From VRUE01 sp963728835 (GTDB taxonomy: Bacteria; Actinomycetota; Thermoleophilia; Solirubrobacterales; 70-9): a stretch of DNA of 64,000 nucleotides. Location of the stretch: NCBI GenBank assembly GCA_963728835.1, contig CAVSKZ010000002.1, positions 1,364,001 through 1,428,000 on the forward strand, in the 5' to 3' direction. A program made the translations under genes and the position numbers. Shown here in pieces: positions 8,812-16,252 of this stretch (its first letter is position 1; each line of letters starts with the position of its first letter). The notes under the pieces were generated by a model. The model saw nothing but the letters and a program-made list of their open reading frames with translations, searched no databases and was not told the DNA's origin.

Positions 8812-10167
8812 CTACGTGTTCTCGTCGACCGCGGCGAGGCGCAGCTCGAGCTCCTCGGGGGAGCCCGGGGCCGGCACGTCCTCGGCGCGTTCGTGGGGGC
8901 GGCGGTAGATCAGGTAGAGGAGGCCGAGCAGCACGCCCGCGGCGAGGGTGAAGCCGACCTCGACTCGGAGGAACTCGTCGTCGACGAGGGGCACGAAGTT
9001 CCAGCCGACGAAGAGGGCGGCGCAGAGGATCCAGCGGGCTGCGGCACGGCGCACCTGGCCCTGGGCGACGCAGGCCTGGTTGACCGTAACCGATGAGAGG
9101 TAGAGCCCGGTCCCGAGGGCGACCAGGAGCAGTTCGCCGCGCTCGTAGCTGAACTTGTCGCTGAAGGCGATCTGCATCAGCTGCGGCCCGGCGGCCAGGA
9201 TCGCCAGCGCCATCACGCCGGTGAAGGCGGCGATGCCGAGCAGCACTGCCCGCACCGAGCGGCGGAACTCGCGCTCGCTCCCCGGCTCCGTGCTGGTGTG
9301 CAGGCCGGTCAGGTGGGGGAGGATGCTGGTCGAGACCGCCTGGAAGAGCTGCAGCGGCGCCCGCGCCAGCATCAGCACGTTGAAGATGAAGCCTGCCGCC
9401 GCGGCGCCGTCGAGGCCGCGCACGATCAGCGGCCCGGCGTTGAGGAAGGCCTGTTCGCTGAACATGATCACCAGCACCGCCGCGGCGAAGCCGGTGCCGT
9501 GGGCCATCGAGACCGAGGCCTCCCCCTCCGCCGCCTGGGGCTCGGGCGCCGTCCGGGCGCGCCGGGCGAAGACCAGCGGCACGACCATGAGGCTCAGCGC
9601 CGGTGCGGCGACGATCCCGATCGCCACCCACGACTGGCCGCTGAGCAGGCTGACCGCGACCAGCGCGGCGAACAGGGTGCGAAAGCACGACTCCGAGAGG
9701 ATCAGCGCGGTGAAGAGGCCGAACCGCTTCACCCCGGCGAGGTAGCCGCGGGCGAAGTAGCTGGCGGCGTAGAAGAGGACGGCGGAGAAGTAGACCCAGT
9801 AGAGCGTTTCGTTGCCCTCGAGCAGGCCGTCCTGGAGCGGCCCGCGGAGGGCCAGCGCCAGGACCGCGAAGAGCATCGCCAGGCCGAGCTGGATCGTGGC
9901 AGCGTTGCGCGTGGTGCCGCCGATCGGCTCGCCCTTCACCAGGTGTTCGGAGATGTGGCGGGAGAGCAGCTGTTCGACCGGCCGGTAGAGGGTGGAGATG
10001 GTGATGAAGACGGCCGACCAGACGACCGTGATCTCGCCGTAGTCCGGCTTGGAGAGGACGTGCGAGGCGATGAAGAAGTAGACGTAGGTGATGACGCCGG
10101 TGAGCCCGACGCCGATCGCCAGGAAGCTCGCGGTCTTGCCGTAGTCCGCCGTGGCCGAGCGCCGCAT
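8812..10167 (-). CDS. Polysaccharide/lipid-linked oligosaccharide flippase (MATE/MOP superfamily)
   Basis: A 451-residue integral membrane protein with 12-14 predicted helices and an N-terminus (YGKTASFLAIGVGLTGV) typical of Wzx/MurJ-like MOP exporters. It probably flips a lipid-linked glycan across the membrane. The ATG overlaps the stop of the glycosyltransferase in a TGATG, so the two are translationally coupled and likely act on the same glycan. The substrate cannot be told from the sequence. The reading frame runs open further upstream, but that part is antisense to the coupled glycosyltransferase coding and was excluded. Confidence 0.8.
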   Translation of the reverse strand: MRRSATADYGKTASFLAIGVGLTGVITYVYFFIASHVLSKPDYGEITVVWSAVFITISTLYRPVEQLLSRHISEHLVKGEPIGGTTRNAATIQLGLAMLFAVLALALRGPLQDGLLEGNETLYWVYFSAVLFYAASYFARGYLAGVKRFGLFTALILSESCFRTLFAALVAVSLLSGQSWVAIGIVAAPALSLMVVPLVFARRARTAPEPQAAEGEASVSMAHGTGFAAAVLVIMFSEQAFLNAGPLIVRGLDGAAAAGFIFNVLMLARAPLQLFQAVSTSILPHLTGLHTSTEPGSEREFRRSVRAVLLGIAAFTGVMALAILAAGPQLMQIAFSDKFSYERGELLLVALGTGLYLSSVTVNQACVAQGQVRRAAARWILCAALFVGWNFVPLVDDEFLRVEVGFTLAAGVLLGLLYLIYRRPHERAEDVPAPGSPEELELRLAAVDENT

Positions 10168-11141
10168 CAGCGCTGCTGGTAATGGGACGGCTCGACGTCG
10201 AGAGCGAGCTCGACCCTGCGCACGCGCTCGAAGACCCGCTGCGTCATCACCCGCTGCCCGGCCAGGAGGTCGCCGATCACGCCCAGGGCGAAGAGCTGGA
10301 TGGCGACGATGAAGAGCACCGCGCCGAGGATCAGCGACTGCAGGTGGCCCGTGCTGTCGCCGTTGAGGATCCAGTCGAGCAGGAAGGGCATCCAGGCGGC
10401 GAGGGCGAGCAGCGCGACGACGAGGCCGGCGGTGGCGAAGACCCGCAGCGGCTCGTAGCGGGCGTAGATGCGGAGGATCGAGAGCGCGTTTCGTCTCACG
10501 TAGCCGCCGGTCGAGCCGACGAGCCGCGACTCGCGCGTCTGCGGGTTGGTGCCGATCTCCACCCCCTCGACGGCGACGAGCATCTTGCCCGCCTGGATCA
10601 GGCTCTCCAGCGTGTAGGTGAAGCTGTCGACGACGATCAGGCCGAGTGCCGCCTCGCGGTTGTAGGCGCGGAAGCCGGAGGTGGTGTCGGCGATTTCGGT
10701 GTCGGAGAGCCGGCTGACCACCCAGCTGCCGAGCTTCTGCAGGGCTTTCTTGGAGCCTGAGAAGTGCTCGATCTGGGAGGTGCGGCGGTCGCCGACGACC
10801 ATGTCGGCCTCTCCGGCGAGGATCGGGGCCACCAGCTTCGGGATGTCGGCGCCGCGGTACTGGTTGTCGGCGTCGGTGTTGACGACGACGTCGGCGCCGA
10901 GCTTTAGGCAGGCGTCGAGCCCGGCCTGGAATGCCGCCGCCAGGCCCTTGTTGTTGGTCAGGCGGACGATGTGCTCGACGCCGTGCTCGCGGGCGACCTC
11001 GACCGTGCGGTCGGTCGAGCCGTCGTCGACGACCAGGAGCTCGACCTTCTCGATGCCCGGGATCTCGCGTGGGATGTCGGCGATCGTTGCCGGGAGGGTT
11101 GCCTCCTCGTTGAGGCAGGGGATTTGGACGATCAGCTTCAT
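10167..11141 (-). CDS. GT2 glycosyltransferase (DPM1/GtrB-like) with two C-terminal membrane helices
   Basis: A 324-residue enzyme beginning MKLIVQIPCLNEE. The GT-A fold shows the VVDDGSTD nucleotide-binding motif (about residues 37-44), the VVNTDADNQY metal-binding DxD motif (about 90-99) and a GFRAYNR acceptor-side motif. Two hydrophobic helices at about residues 225-300 anchor it, as in GtrB and bacterial dolichyl-phosphate-mannose-synthase relatives that load sugar onto polyprenyl phosphate. Coupled to the flippase downstream. The start at 11141 is favoured over a longer reading because a -10 box lies 10 bases upstream and homology starts there. Confidence 0.85.
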   Translation of the reverse strand: MKLIVQIPCLNEEATLPATIADIPREIPGIEKVELLVVDDGSTDRTVEVAREHGVEHIVRLTNNKGLAAAFQAGLDACLKLGADVVVNTDADNQYRGADIPKLVAPILAGEADMVVGDRRTSQIEHFSGSKKALQKLGSWVVSRLSDTEIADTTSGFRAYNREAALGLIVVDSFTYTLESLIQAGKMLVAVEGVEIGTNPQTRESRLVGSTGGYVRRNALSILRIYARYEPLRVFATAGLVVALLALAAWMPFLLDWILNGDSTGHLQSLILGAVLFIVAIQLFALGVIGDLLAGQRVMTQRVFERVRRVELALDVEPSHYQQR

Positions 11142-11151
11142 TAGGCGGCTC

Positions 11152-11157
11152 AGGGTA
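11152..11157 (-). promoter_or_regulatory. -10 element of the glycosyltransferase operon
   Basis: TACCCT on the minus strand ends 10 bases before the ATG at 11141, matching the short-leader pattern of other genes in this window. Confidence 0.4.
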
Positions 11158-11186
11158 TCCGGGGGGCCGGCCTGACAGTGCCTGGC

Positions 11187-11272
11187 GCGCGGGTCCTGTC
11201 GCGGGGTGAGGGGGGCACTGCGGGCGGGCCACGGTCCGTCCTCGACCCCCCTCACCCCACGCCACCCGCGCG
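11187..11272 (-). repeat. Palindromic repeat with GGTGGCG/CGACAGGACC internal loop, copy 1
   Basis: The ends read, in minus orientation, CGCGGGTGGCG and CGACAGGACCCGCG. The following stem (GGGGTGAGGGGGG, paired) closes a 30-base variable loop. It lies in the 208-base gap between the divergent glycosyltransferase and ribD. Related copies are at 20778, 25429 and 35947. Confidence 0.7.
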
Positions 11273-11315
11273 AGAAACGTGTGACGAGATTCCCGGAACC
11301 CCTGGCGCGGCGGAG

Positions 11316-11343
11316 TAAGCTTGTGTTGATTGACTCGTCAATC
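11316..11343 (+). promoter_or_regulatory. Putative ribD promoter and operator
   Basis: TAAGCT (11316-11321) is a possible -10 box. It is followed by a perfect 7-bp inverted repeat with a 2-base centre (GATTGAC-TC-GTCAATC, 11328-11343) at the expected transcription start, 6 bases before the ATG. I saw no FMN (RFN) riboswitch in this leader, so if the operon is regulated this palindrome is the best candidate site. Confidence 0.4.
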
Positions 11344-11349
11344 GGTCTA

Positions 11350-12444
11350 ATGAATTCCCAGCTCACAGGCACGGATCGAGGGCATCTCTTGCGGGCGCTT
11401 GAGCTTGCCGAGGGCGGTCGGGGGCGGGTGAGTCCCAATCCTCTTGTCGGTGCCGTTGTGGTTCGTGAAGGGGAGGTGGTTGGCGAGGGGTTTCATGCTG
11501 AGCTGGGTGGGTTGCATGCTGAGCGGGCGGCTCTCGCCGACTGTCTCGAGCGCGGGGAGAGCCCGGCGGGGGCGACCATGTATGTGACGCTGGAGCCATG
11601 TGCGCATACGGGACGGCAGCCGCCTTGCGTGGAGGCGATCCTGGAGGCCGGGATCTCTCGCGTCGTCATCGCCTCGGACGATCCCAGCGAGAAGGCCGCG
11701 GGACGTGGGCCCGGCATCCTGCGCGACGGCGGGGTGGAGGTCGAGCTTGCCGCGGGCGAGGAGGCGACGGCGGCGCGGTTGCTCAACCAGCCGTTCCGCA
11801 AGCACGCCCGCACCGGGCTGCCGCTGGTGACCCTGAAGCTGGCGATGTCCCTCGACGGCCGCACCTCCACGCCCCCAGGCGACTCCCCCTGGATCTCGGG
11901 CGAGCGCAGCCGCGAGCTCGTCCACCGCTGGCGCGCCGAATCCGACGCGATCGCGGTCGGCATAGGCACCGTCCTCGCCGACGACCCCCTCCTAACCGCC
12001 CGCCCAACCCGTTCCGGTGCGCCTTTTCCCCCTATATCGGGGGAAAAGCGCACCGGAAGCGAGGTCCGGCAGCCGACTCGGGTGGTTTTCGACCGCCAGG
12101 CCCGGCTCCCGCTCGATTCCCAGTTGATGAGCACCCTCGACCAGTCGCCAGTCGTCGTGGTCGTATCCCCCGAAGCCGACGCCTCGGCGCTGAGGGATGC
12201 CGGGGTCGAGATAGTGGTCGCCACCGGCATTCGCGCGGTCCTGGCGGAGCTTGGCTCCCGCGACATCACCAGCCTCTTCCTCGAGGGCGGCCCGACCCTC
12301 GCCTCGGCATTTGCCGACGCGGGCGAGGTCGACGAGGCGCGTGTCTTCGTCGCTCCGGTGCTGCTTTCCGGTGCCGAGCGGATTTCCGCACTGGACCCCG
12401 GTGCGGAGGACACTCTGATCGAGACCCGTTTCAGGGAGTGGTGA
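11350..12444 (+). CDS. ribD: Bifunctional riboflavin biosynthesis deaminase/reductase
   Basis: Catalyses the second and third steps of riboflavin synthesis: deamination of the pyrimidine, then side-chain reduction. The deaminase domain has the zinc motif HAERAAL (about residues 53-59) and PCAHTGRQPPC. The reductase domain starts near residue 155 (TLKLAMSLDGRTS) and keeps LFLEGGPTLASAF near the end. An 18-residue insert (about residues 221-238), encoded by a perfect-looking hairpin, interrupts the reductase between ARPT and RQPTRVV. The stop overlaps ribE in a TGATG. ATG 11350 has no clear Shine-Dalgarno. Confidence 0.9.
   Translation: MNSQLTGTDRGHLLRALELAEGGRGRVSPNPLVGAVVVREGEVVGEGFHAELGGLHAERAALADCLERGESPAGATMYVTLEPCAHTGRQPPCVEAILEAGISRVVIASDDPSEKAAGRGPGILRDGGVEVELAAGEEATAARLLNQPFRKHARTGLPLVTLKLAMSLDGRTSTPPGDSPWISGERSRELVHRWRAESDAIAVGIGTVLADDPLLTARPTRSGAPFPPISGEKRTGSEVRQPTRVVFDRQARLPLDSQLMSTLDQSPVVVVVSPEADASALRDAGVEIVVATGIRAVLAELGSRDITSLFLEGGPTLASAFADAGEVDEARVFVAPVLLSGAERISALDPGAEDTLIETRFREW
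12012..12058. repeat. 47-bp hairpin inserted in frame in ribD
   Basis: Arms TTCCGGTGCG-CTTTTCCCCC pair over 21 bases (one extra C on the left arm) around a TATAT-rich loop. The translated insert (SGAPFPPISGEKR) has no counterpart in ordinary RibD proteins, where the flanking ARPT and RQPT residues are nearly adjacent. It looks like a palindromic element that entered the gene without breaking the frame. Confidence 0.6.
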
Positions 12445-13049
12445 TGTTCACGGGCCTGATCGAAGACGTCGGCAAGGTGCGGTCGGTCGAGGCCGGTGGA
12501 GACGGGGCGCGCTTGAGCATCTCCACTCGGCTCGCTGCCGAGATCGCAAGCGGCGACTCGGTCGCGGTCGATGGGGTCTGTCTCACGGCCACGGGTGTCG
12601 ACGCTGAGGGTTTCGAGACCGAGGCGATGAACCAGACCCTGGGCGTCACCGCCCTCGGTGCGGTCGAAGCGGGGGGTGAGGTCAACCTCGAGCTCGCGAT
12701 GAAGGCCTCGGACCGCCTCGGCGGCCACATCGTCCAGGGTCATGCCGACGGCCTGGGGGAGGTGCTCTCGATCGGAGAGGACGGGTTCGCGAAGCGCCTG
12801 CGCGTGGCGCTCGGTCCCGAGCTGCTGCGCTACGCGGTCGAGAAGGGCTCGATCGCGCTCAACGGCGTCAGCCTGACGATCTCGGACCTGGGTGACTCAT
12901 GGGCCGAGGTCTCCCTCATTCCCGAGACCCTGGAGCGCACGAACCTTGGAACGCTCGCCCCCGGCGACGAGCTGAACGTCGAGTGCGACGTGGTGGCGAA
13001 GTACGTGGAGCGATTGATGACACCATCCCCTGGAGAGGAGTCGGCGTGA
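12444..13049 (+). CDS. ribE: Riboflavin synthase alpha chain
   Basis: A 201-residue enzyme that dismutates two 6,7-dimethyl-8-ribityllumazine molecules to riboflavin. It shows the internal duplication of the family: MFTGLIEDVG...VAVDGVCLT in the first barrel and GGHIVQGHADG...IALNGVSLT in the second. The length is typical. It overlaps ribD by one base at the start and ribBA by four at the end, so the operon is tightly coupled. The symbol ribC is also in use for this gene. Confidence 0.93.
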   Translation: MFTGLIEDVGKVRSVEAGGDGARLSISTRLAAEIASGDSVAVDGVCLTATGVDAEGFETEAMNQTLGVTALGAVEAGGEVNLELAMKASDRLGGHIVQGHADGLGEVLSIGEDGFAKRLRVALGPELLRYAVEKGSIALNGVSLTISDLGDSWAEVSLIPETLERTNLGTLAPGDELNVECDVVAKYVERLMTPSPGEESA

Positions 13050-14383
13050 GCCAGATGACGGAGCCGCAGGAGACAGAGCAGAGGGATCGGGACGCCGGCG
13101 AGAGCCCGTTCTCGACGATCGAGGAGGCGATCGAGGAGATCCGCGCCGGCCGCATGGTCGTCGTCTGCGATGGCGAGGACCGCGAGAACGAGGGCGACCT
13201 GGTGATGGCGGCGCAGTTCGCCACCCCCGAGGCGGTCAACTTCATGGCCAAGGAGGCGCGCGGCCTGATCTGCCTCGCCCTGACCGCGGAGCGCTGCGAG
13301 AAGCTCGGCCTCAACCTGATGGCGGCCAAGAACGAGGCGCCGCTGCAGACCGCTTTCACGGTGACGATCGAGGCCGCGGGCGGCGTCAGCACGGGCATCT
13401 CCGCCCACGACCGCGCCCACACGATCCAGGTCGCGATCGACCCCAACTCCGGGCCCCGCGACATCGTCGTCCCGGGCCACATGTTCCCGCTGCGGGCCAA
13501 GGACGGCGGCGTGCTGGAGCGCACCGGCCACACAGAGGCCAGCGTCGACCTCGCCCGCCTCGCCGGACTCACCCCGGCCGGGGTGATCTGCGAGGTGATG
13601 AACGACGACGGCACGATGGCCCGCGTCCCCGACCTCGGCCCCTACTGCGAGCGCCACGGCCTGAAGATGGTCACGGTCGCCGACCTGATCGCCTACCGCC
13701 GCCGCACCGAGAAGCTGGTCGAACGGGTCGTCGACACCGCCCTGCCGACCGAGTTCGGCGACTTCACCGCCGTCGGCTACCGCTCCCTTGTCGACGACAA
13801 GCACCACGTGGCGATGGTCAAGGGCGACGTCGACGGCGCCGAGGACGTGCTCGTCCGCGTCCACAGCGAGTGCCTCACCGGCGACGTCTTCCACAGCATG
13901 CGCTGCGACTGCGGCGAGCAGCTGGTCGCGGCGCTGACCCAGATCGAGAAGGAGGGGCGCGGCGTCCTGCTCTACCTCTCCCAGGAGGGGCGCGGGATCG
14001 GCCTGCTCAACAAGCTCAAGGCCTACAAGCTGCAGGAGGAGGGCGCCGACACGGTCGAGGCCAACCTCAAGCTCGGCCTGCCCGCCGACCTGCGCGACTA
14101 CGGCATCGGCGCCCAGATCCTCGGCGACCTCGGCCTGACCAGCATCCGCATCCTCACCAACAACCCGAAGAAGATCGTCGGCCTCGAGGGCTATGGCCTC
14201 TCGGTCGCCGAGCAGGTGCCGATCGAGTCCTCGCCCAACGCCCACAACGAGGCCTACCTGCGGGTCAAGCGCGACAAGATGGGCCACTCGCTGCACCACC
14301 AGGGACTCGCCCTCGACGAGGAGATGATCCACGACGAGGACGAGCGCGACGCTGCCGCTGGGGACGAGCGGGCGGATGGCTGA
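13046..14383 (+). CDS. ribBA: Bifunctional DHBP synthase / GTP cyclohydrolase II
   Basis: The N-terminal half (to about residue 215) is 3,4-dihydroxy-2-butanone-4-phosphate synthase with the DRENEGDL acidic loop and GHTEASVDL. The C-terminal half is GTP cyclohydrolase II with zinc ligands HSECLTGDVFHSMRCDCG and the QEGRGIGL loop. Together they provide both branches of riboflavin precursors. GTG at 13046 overlaps ribE and has a GGAGAGGAG ribosome site; an ATG nine bases further is an alternative. 445 residues, of normal length with a short N-terminal extension. Confidence 0.95.
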   Translation: MSQMTEPQETEQRDRDAGESPFSTIEEAIEEIRAGRMVVVCDGEDRENEGDLVMAAQFATPEAVNFMAKEARGLICLALTAERCEKLGLNLMAAKNEAPLQTAFTVTIEAAGGVSTGISAHDRAHTIQVAIDPNSGPRDIVVPGHMFPLRAKDGGVLERTGHTEASVDLARLAGLTPAGVICEVMNDDGTMARVPDLGPYCERHGLKMVTVADLIAYRRRTEKLVERVVDTALPTEFGDFTAVGYRSLVDDKHHVAMVKGDVDGAEDVLVRVHSECLTGDVFHSMRCDCGEQLVAALTQIEKEGRGVLLYLSQEGRGIGLLNKLKAYKLQEEGADTVEANLKLGLPADLRDYGIGAQILGDLGLTSIRILTNNPKKIVGLEGYGLSVAEQVPIESSPNAHNEAYLRVKRDKMGHSLHHQGLALDEEMIHDEDERDAAAGDERADG

Positions 14384-14891
14384 GTCCGGGGCCTTCCTCG
14401 AGGCCTTCGGCGAGGAGGATCGGGAGGCGCTCGCCGGCCGCAAGTTCGCCGTCTGCGTCGGCCGCTTCTACGAGGACCTCGCCGAACGGCTGCTGAGCGG
14501 CGCCCGCGAAGGCTTCGAGATGGCCGGGGTGCCGGCCTCCTCGGTCAGCGAGGTCTCGGTTCCCGGCGCCTACGAGCTGCCCTTTGCCGCCAAGCTGCAC
14601 GCCACCACCGAGCGCTTCGCCGGCATCGCCTGCCTCGGCGTGGTGATCCGCGGCGAGACCGACCACTACGACTTCGTCTGCGCCGAGGCGGCCCGCGGCA
14701 TCCAGGACGTGCAGCTGGCGACCGGCGTCCCCTGCGCCTTCGGCGTGATCACCTGCGACACGATGGAGCAGGCCCTCGCCCGCGCCGGTGGCGGCAAGCG
14801 CGACCAGGGCCGCAACGCCGCCCTCACCGTCGCCCGCATGGCCCTGCTCAAACAAGAGGTCAACCCGTACCGCTGGCAAGTCCGCGACTAG
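14376..14891 (+). CDS. ribH: 6,7-dimethyl-8-ribityllumazine synthase
   Basis: Condenses the RibD/RibA product with DHBP to give lumazine, the substrate of RibE. It has VPGAYELPFAAK, the GVVIRGETDHYDFV phosphate-site segment with the catalytic His, and the FGVITCDTMEQA segment. 171 residues including a 20-residue N-terminal extension; it starts eight bases inside ribBA. The stop overlaps that of the convergent PIN toxin by four bases. Confidence 0.93.
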   Translation: MAESGAFLEAFGEEDREALAGRKFAVCVGRFYEDLAERLLSGAREGFEMAGVPASSVSEVSVPGAYELPFAAKLHATTERFAGIACLGVVIRGETDHYDFVCAEAARGIQDVQLATGVPCAFGVITCDTMEQALARAGGGKRDQGRNAALTVARMALLKQEVNPYRWQVRD

Positions 14892-15268
14892 GTCGCGGGC
14901 AGAACGGCAATCGGGTAGCGCTGCATCTGGCGGTCGGAGGTGACCAGCGTCAGTCCATCGACCTGCGCCTGGGCGATGAGCATCCGATCGAACGGATCGT
15001 CGTGGTGGTTCGCCATCGAGCCGATCGCCTTGGTGTGGCGAAGCAGCACAGGCAGCAACTGGAACCGATGATCCTCCACGGCACCCTCGAGGTCCTCGGG
15101 TGCGCGGAGCTTCTTCTTGGATCGCTTGATCGCTATCTCCCAGGGGCTGATCACGCTGACGAAGATGTTGTTCTCTTCAGCAGAGATGGCGTCTCTGGCG
15201 GAGGTGGACAGCAGCTGGGGCGCGGAAAATGCCCAAATCATCGCGTGGGTGTCGAGCAACAGCTTCAA
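14888..15268 (-). CDS. PIN-domain toxin (VapC-like) of a type II toxin-antitoxin pair
   Basis: Starting at TTG 15268, which overlaps the antitoxin stop, the protein begins MKLLLDTHAMIWAF, the PIN entry with the first acidic residue. It continues with VSVISPWEIAIKRS (second acidic residue) and DPFDRMLIAQAQ then LVTSD (third and fourth). Such proteins are Mg-dependent RNases that cut tRNA or rRNA. 126 residues, in the normal range. A longer GTG-started reading would run into the antitoxin gene and is not favoured. Confidence 0.85.
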   Translation of the reverse strand: MKLLLDTHAMIWAFSAPQLLSTSARDAISAEENNIFVSVISPWEIAIKRSKKKLRAPEDLEGAVEDHRFQLLPVLLRHTKAIGSMANHHDDPFDRMLIAQAQVDGLTLVTSDRQMQRYPIAVLPAT

Positions 15269-15558
15269 TCGCCCCTCCACAGGTGCTCCTCGCCCGGGAA
15301 GATCTCGCCTTCGAATTCGCGCGCGGTTTCTCGCTTCATCTGTGCCCACTCCTCTCGGGACGGCACGTCGAACTTTCCCTCCCAGCCACCGAGCTTGCGC
15401 TTGCCCGGTTTCGCCTGAGGCACGGGGACCAGCTTTGCCGCCGGCTTGCCGGCGCGGGTGATCACGATCTGCTCGCCTCCCTCGACCCGGGCGACCAGCT
15501 TCGAGAGGTGGGTCTTCGCCTCGTGCATGTTCACGTTGTCCAGGTCCTCAGCGGCCAT
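15265..15558 (-). CDS. Phd/YefM-family antitoxin
   Basis: A 97-residue protein with VNMHEAKTHLSKLVARVEGGEQIVI, followed by TRAGKPAAKLVP, the classic Phd/YefM N-terminal DNA-binding segment. The C-terminal 45 residues are charged and would wrap the toxin. Four-base overlap with the PIN gene makes the pair. A GAGGGGGAAGAGG ribosome site precedes the ATG. It probably autorepresses its own promoter. Confidence 0.85.
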   Translation of the reverse strand: MAAEDLDNVNMHEAKTHLSKLVARVEGGEQIVITRAGKPAAKLVPVPQAKPGKRKLGGWEGKFDVPSREEWAQMKRETAREFEGEIFPGEEHLWRGD

Positions 15559-15617
15559 TCCTCTTCCCCCTCTCGCGAATGCCGGCGTTAGTCCACTTAG
15601 CTAACTCGCGATCAATG

Positions 15618-15623
15618 TACCAT
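15618..15623 (+). promoter_or_regulatory. -10 element of rpmB
   Basis: TACCAT, within ATGTACCATGC, ends 9 bases before the rpmB ATG. The same 11-base string occurs before rpmF (25524), suggesting shared control of the two ribosomal protein genes. Confidence 0.5.
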
Positions 15624-15632
15624 GCGCGACCC

Positions 15633-15824
15633 ATGGCCAAGGTTTGCCACAGCTGCGGCAAGGGACCGGCGTTCGGCCAGTCCCGCAGCCACTCGATGGT
15701 CGCCACCAAGCGGCGCTTCGACCCGAACCTGCAGAAAGTGCGGATCCAGGAGAACGGCCGCAAGCTGCGCGCCTACGTCTGTACGCGCTGTCTCAAGGCC
15801 AACAAGGTCGTCAAGGCCGCGTAG
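15633..15824 (+). CDS. rpmB: 50S ribosomal protein L28
   Basis: A 63-residue protein starting MAKVCHSCGKGPAFGQ with HSMVATKRRFDPNLQKVRI, the L28 signature. It keeps both zinc Cys-x2-Cys pairs (CHSC and CTRC), so it is the zinc-containing form. The start is chosen at ATG 15633 because homology begins there; an upstream in-frame ATG adds residues with no counterpart. Monocistronic, between the toxin-antitoxin pair and a long palindrome. Confidence 0.95.
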   Translation: MAKVCHSCGKGPAFGQSRSHSMVATKRRFDPNLQKVRIQENGRKLRAYVCTRCLKANKVVKAA

Positions 15825-15842
15825 GTCCCAATCTCGAAGGTG

Positions 15843-15987
15843 GGGAGCCCGGTCGGTCGTCGGGCGAATTGATATCGCACGCGCCTTCGGCGCTTAGCGA
15901 CAATCAGTGAGCGCGGCTGCGCCGCGCCTAGAAACACGAGTGCTGCGGCCGCTTCGCGACATTCGCCCGACGACCGACCGGGCTCCC
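15843..15987. repeat. 145-bp palindromic element with perfect 27-bp inverted ends
   Basis: 15843-15869 and 15961-15987 are perfect inverted repeats (GGGAGCCCGGTCGGTCGTCG and onward). The 91 bases between them hold further small GC hairpins. It follows rpmB and may end its transcript. The remaining stretch 15988-16154 shows no gene; random open frames there lack family features. Confidence 0.7.
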
Positions 15988-16154
15988 TCTCGACAGCCGT
16001 TCCAGGACGACTCAGCGAGTCACGAAAGCTTTTCCCAAGATGCCCGCGCGGCTGGACTTTTCCGTTAAAGCTGTTGTGCTTCTAAGCGATCGGTCCGCCT
16101 GGGAGTATCTGATTGGTTTGGGCTGCGTTCCTGAGAGCCGATGCGGGCTCGGAA

Positions 16155-16230
16155 GGGATGCCGGTGCCCCTCCCCAAAACACTCAAGCGCGGCTCCTGCC
16201 GCGCGTTTTGGGGAGGGGCACCGGCATCCC
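16155..16230 (-). terminator. 3'-end hairpin of the MMPL gene (bulged-core family)
   Basis: 28-base arms starting GGGATGCCGGTGCCCCTCCC pair perfectly. On the minus strand the core reads AAAACGCGCGGCAGGAGCC then GCGCTTGAGTGTTTT, nearly identical to the core at 24278. It lies 22 bases past the MMPL stop. Confidence 0.7.
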
Positions 16231-16252
16231 CGCCATACCTCGTGATCCTGCG

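Noticed and set aside
6839..9688. 949-residue open frame on the minus strand
   Set aside because: It is an out-of-phase shadow of the antiporter and flippase genes, with Arg/Pro/Ala-rich sequence typical of wrong-frame GC-rich DNA.
11200..11349. FMN riboswitch upstream of ribD
   Set aside because: The conserved RFN sequence blocks are not seen, and much of the space is taken by the palindromic repeat.
11142..11438. N-terminal extension of the glycosyltransferase
   Set aside because: It would read through a palindromic repeat and the ribD start; homology begins at 11141.
12830..14443. 537-residue open frame antisense to ribBA
   Set aside because: Fully antisense to an unambiguous ribBA gene; the composition mirrors codon bias and there are no motifs.
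15825..16252. Open frames between rpmB and the MMPL gene
   Set aside because: They cross the 145-bp palindrome and the family hairpin; translated sequence shows no family features.
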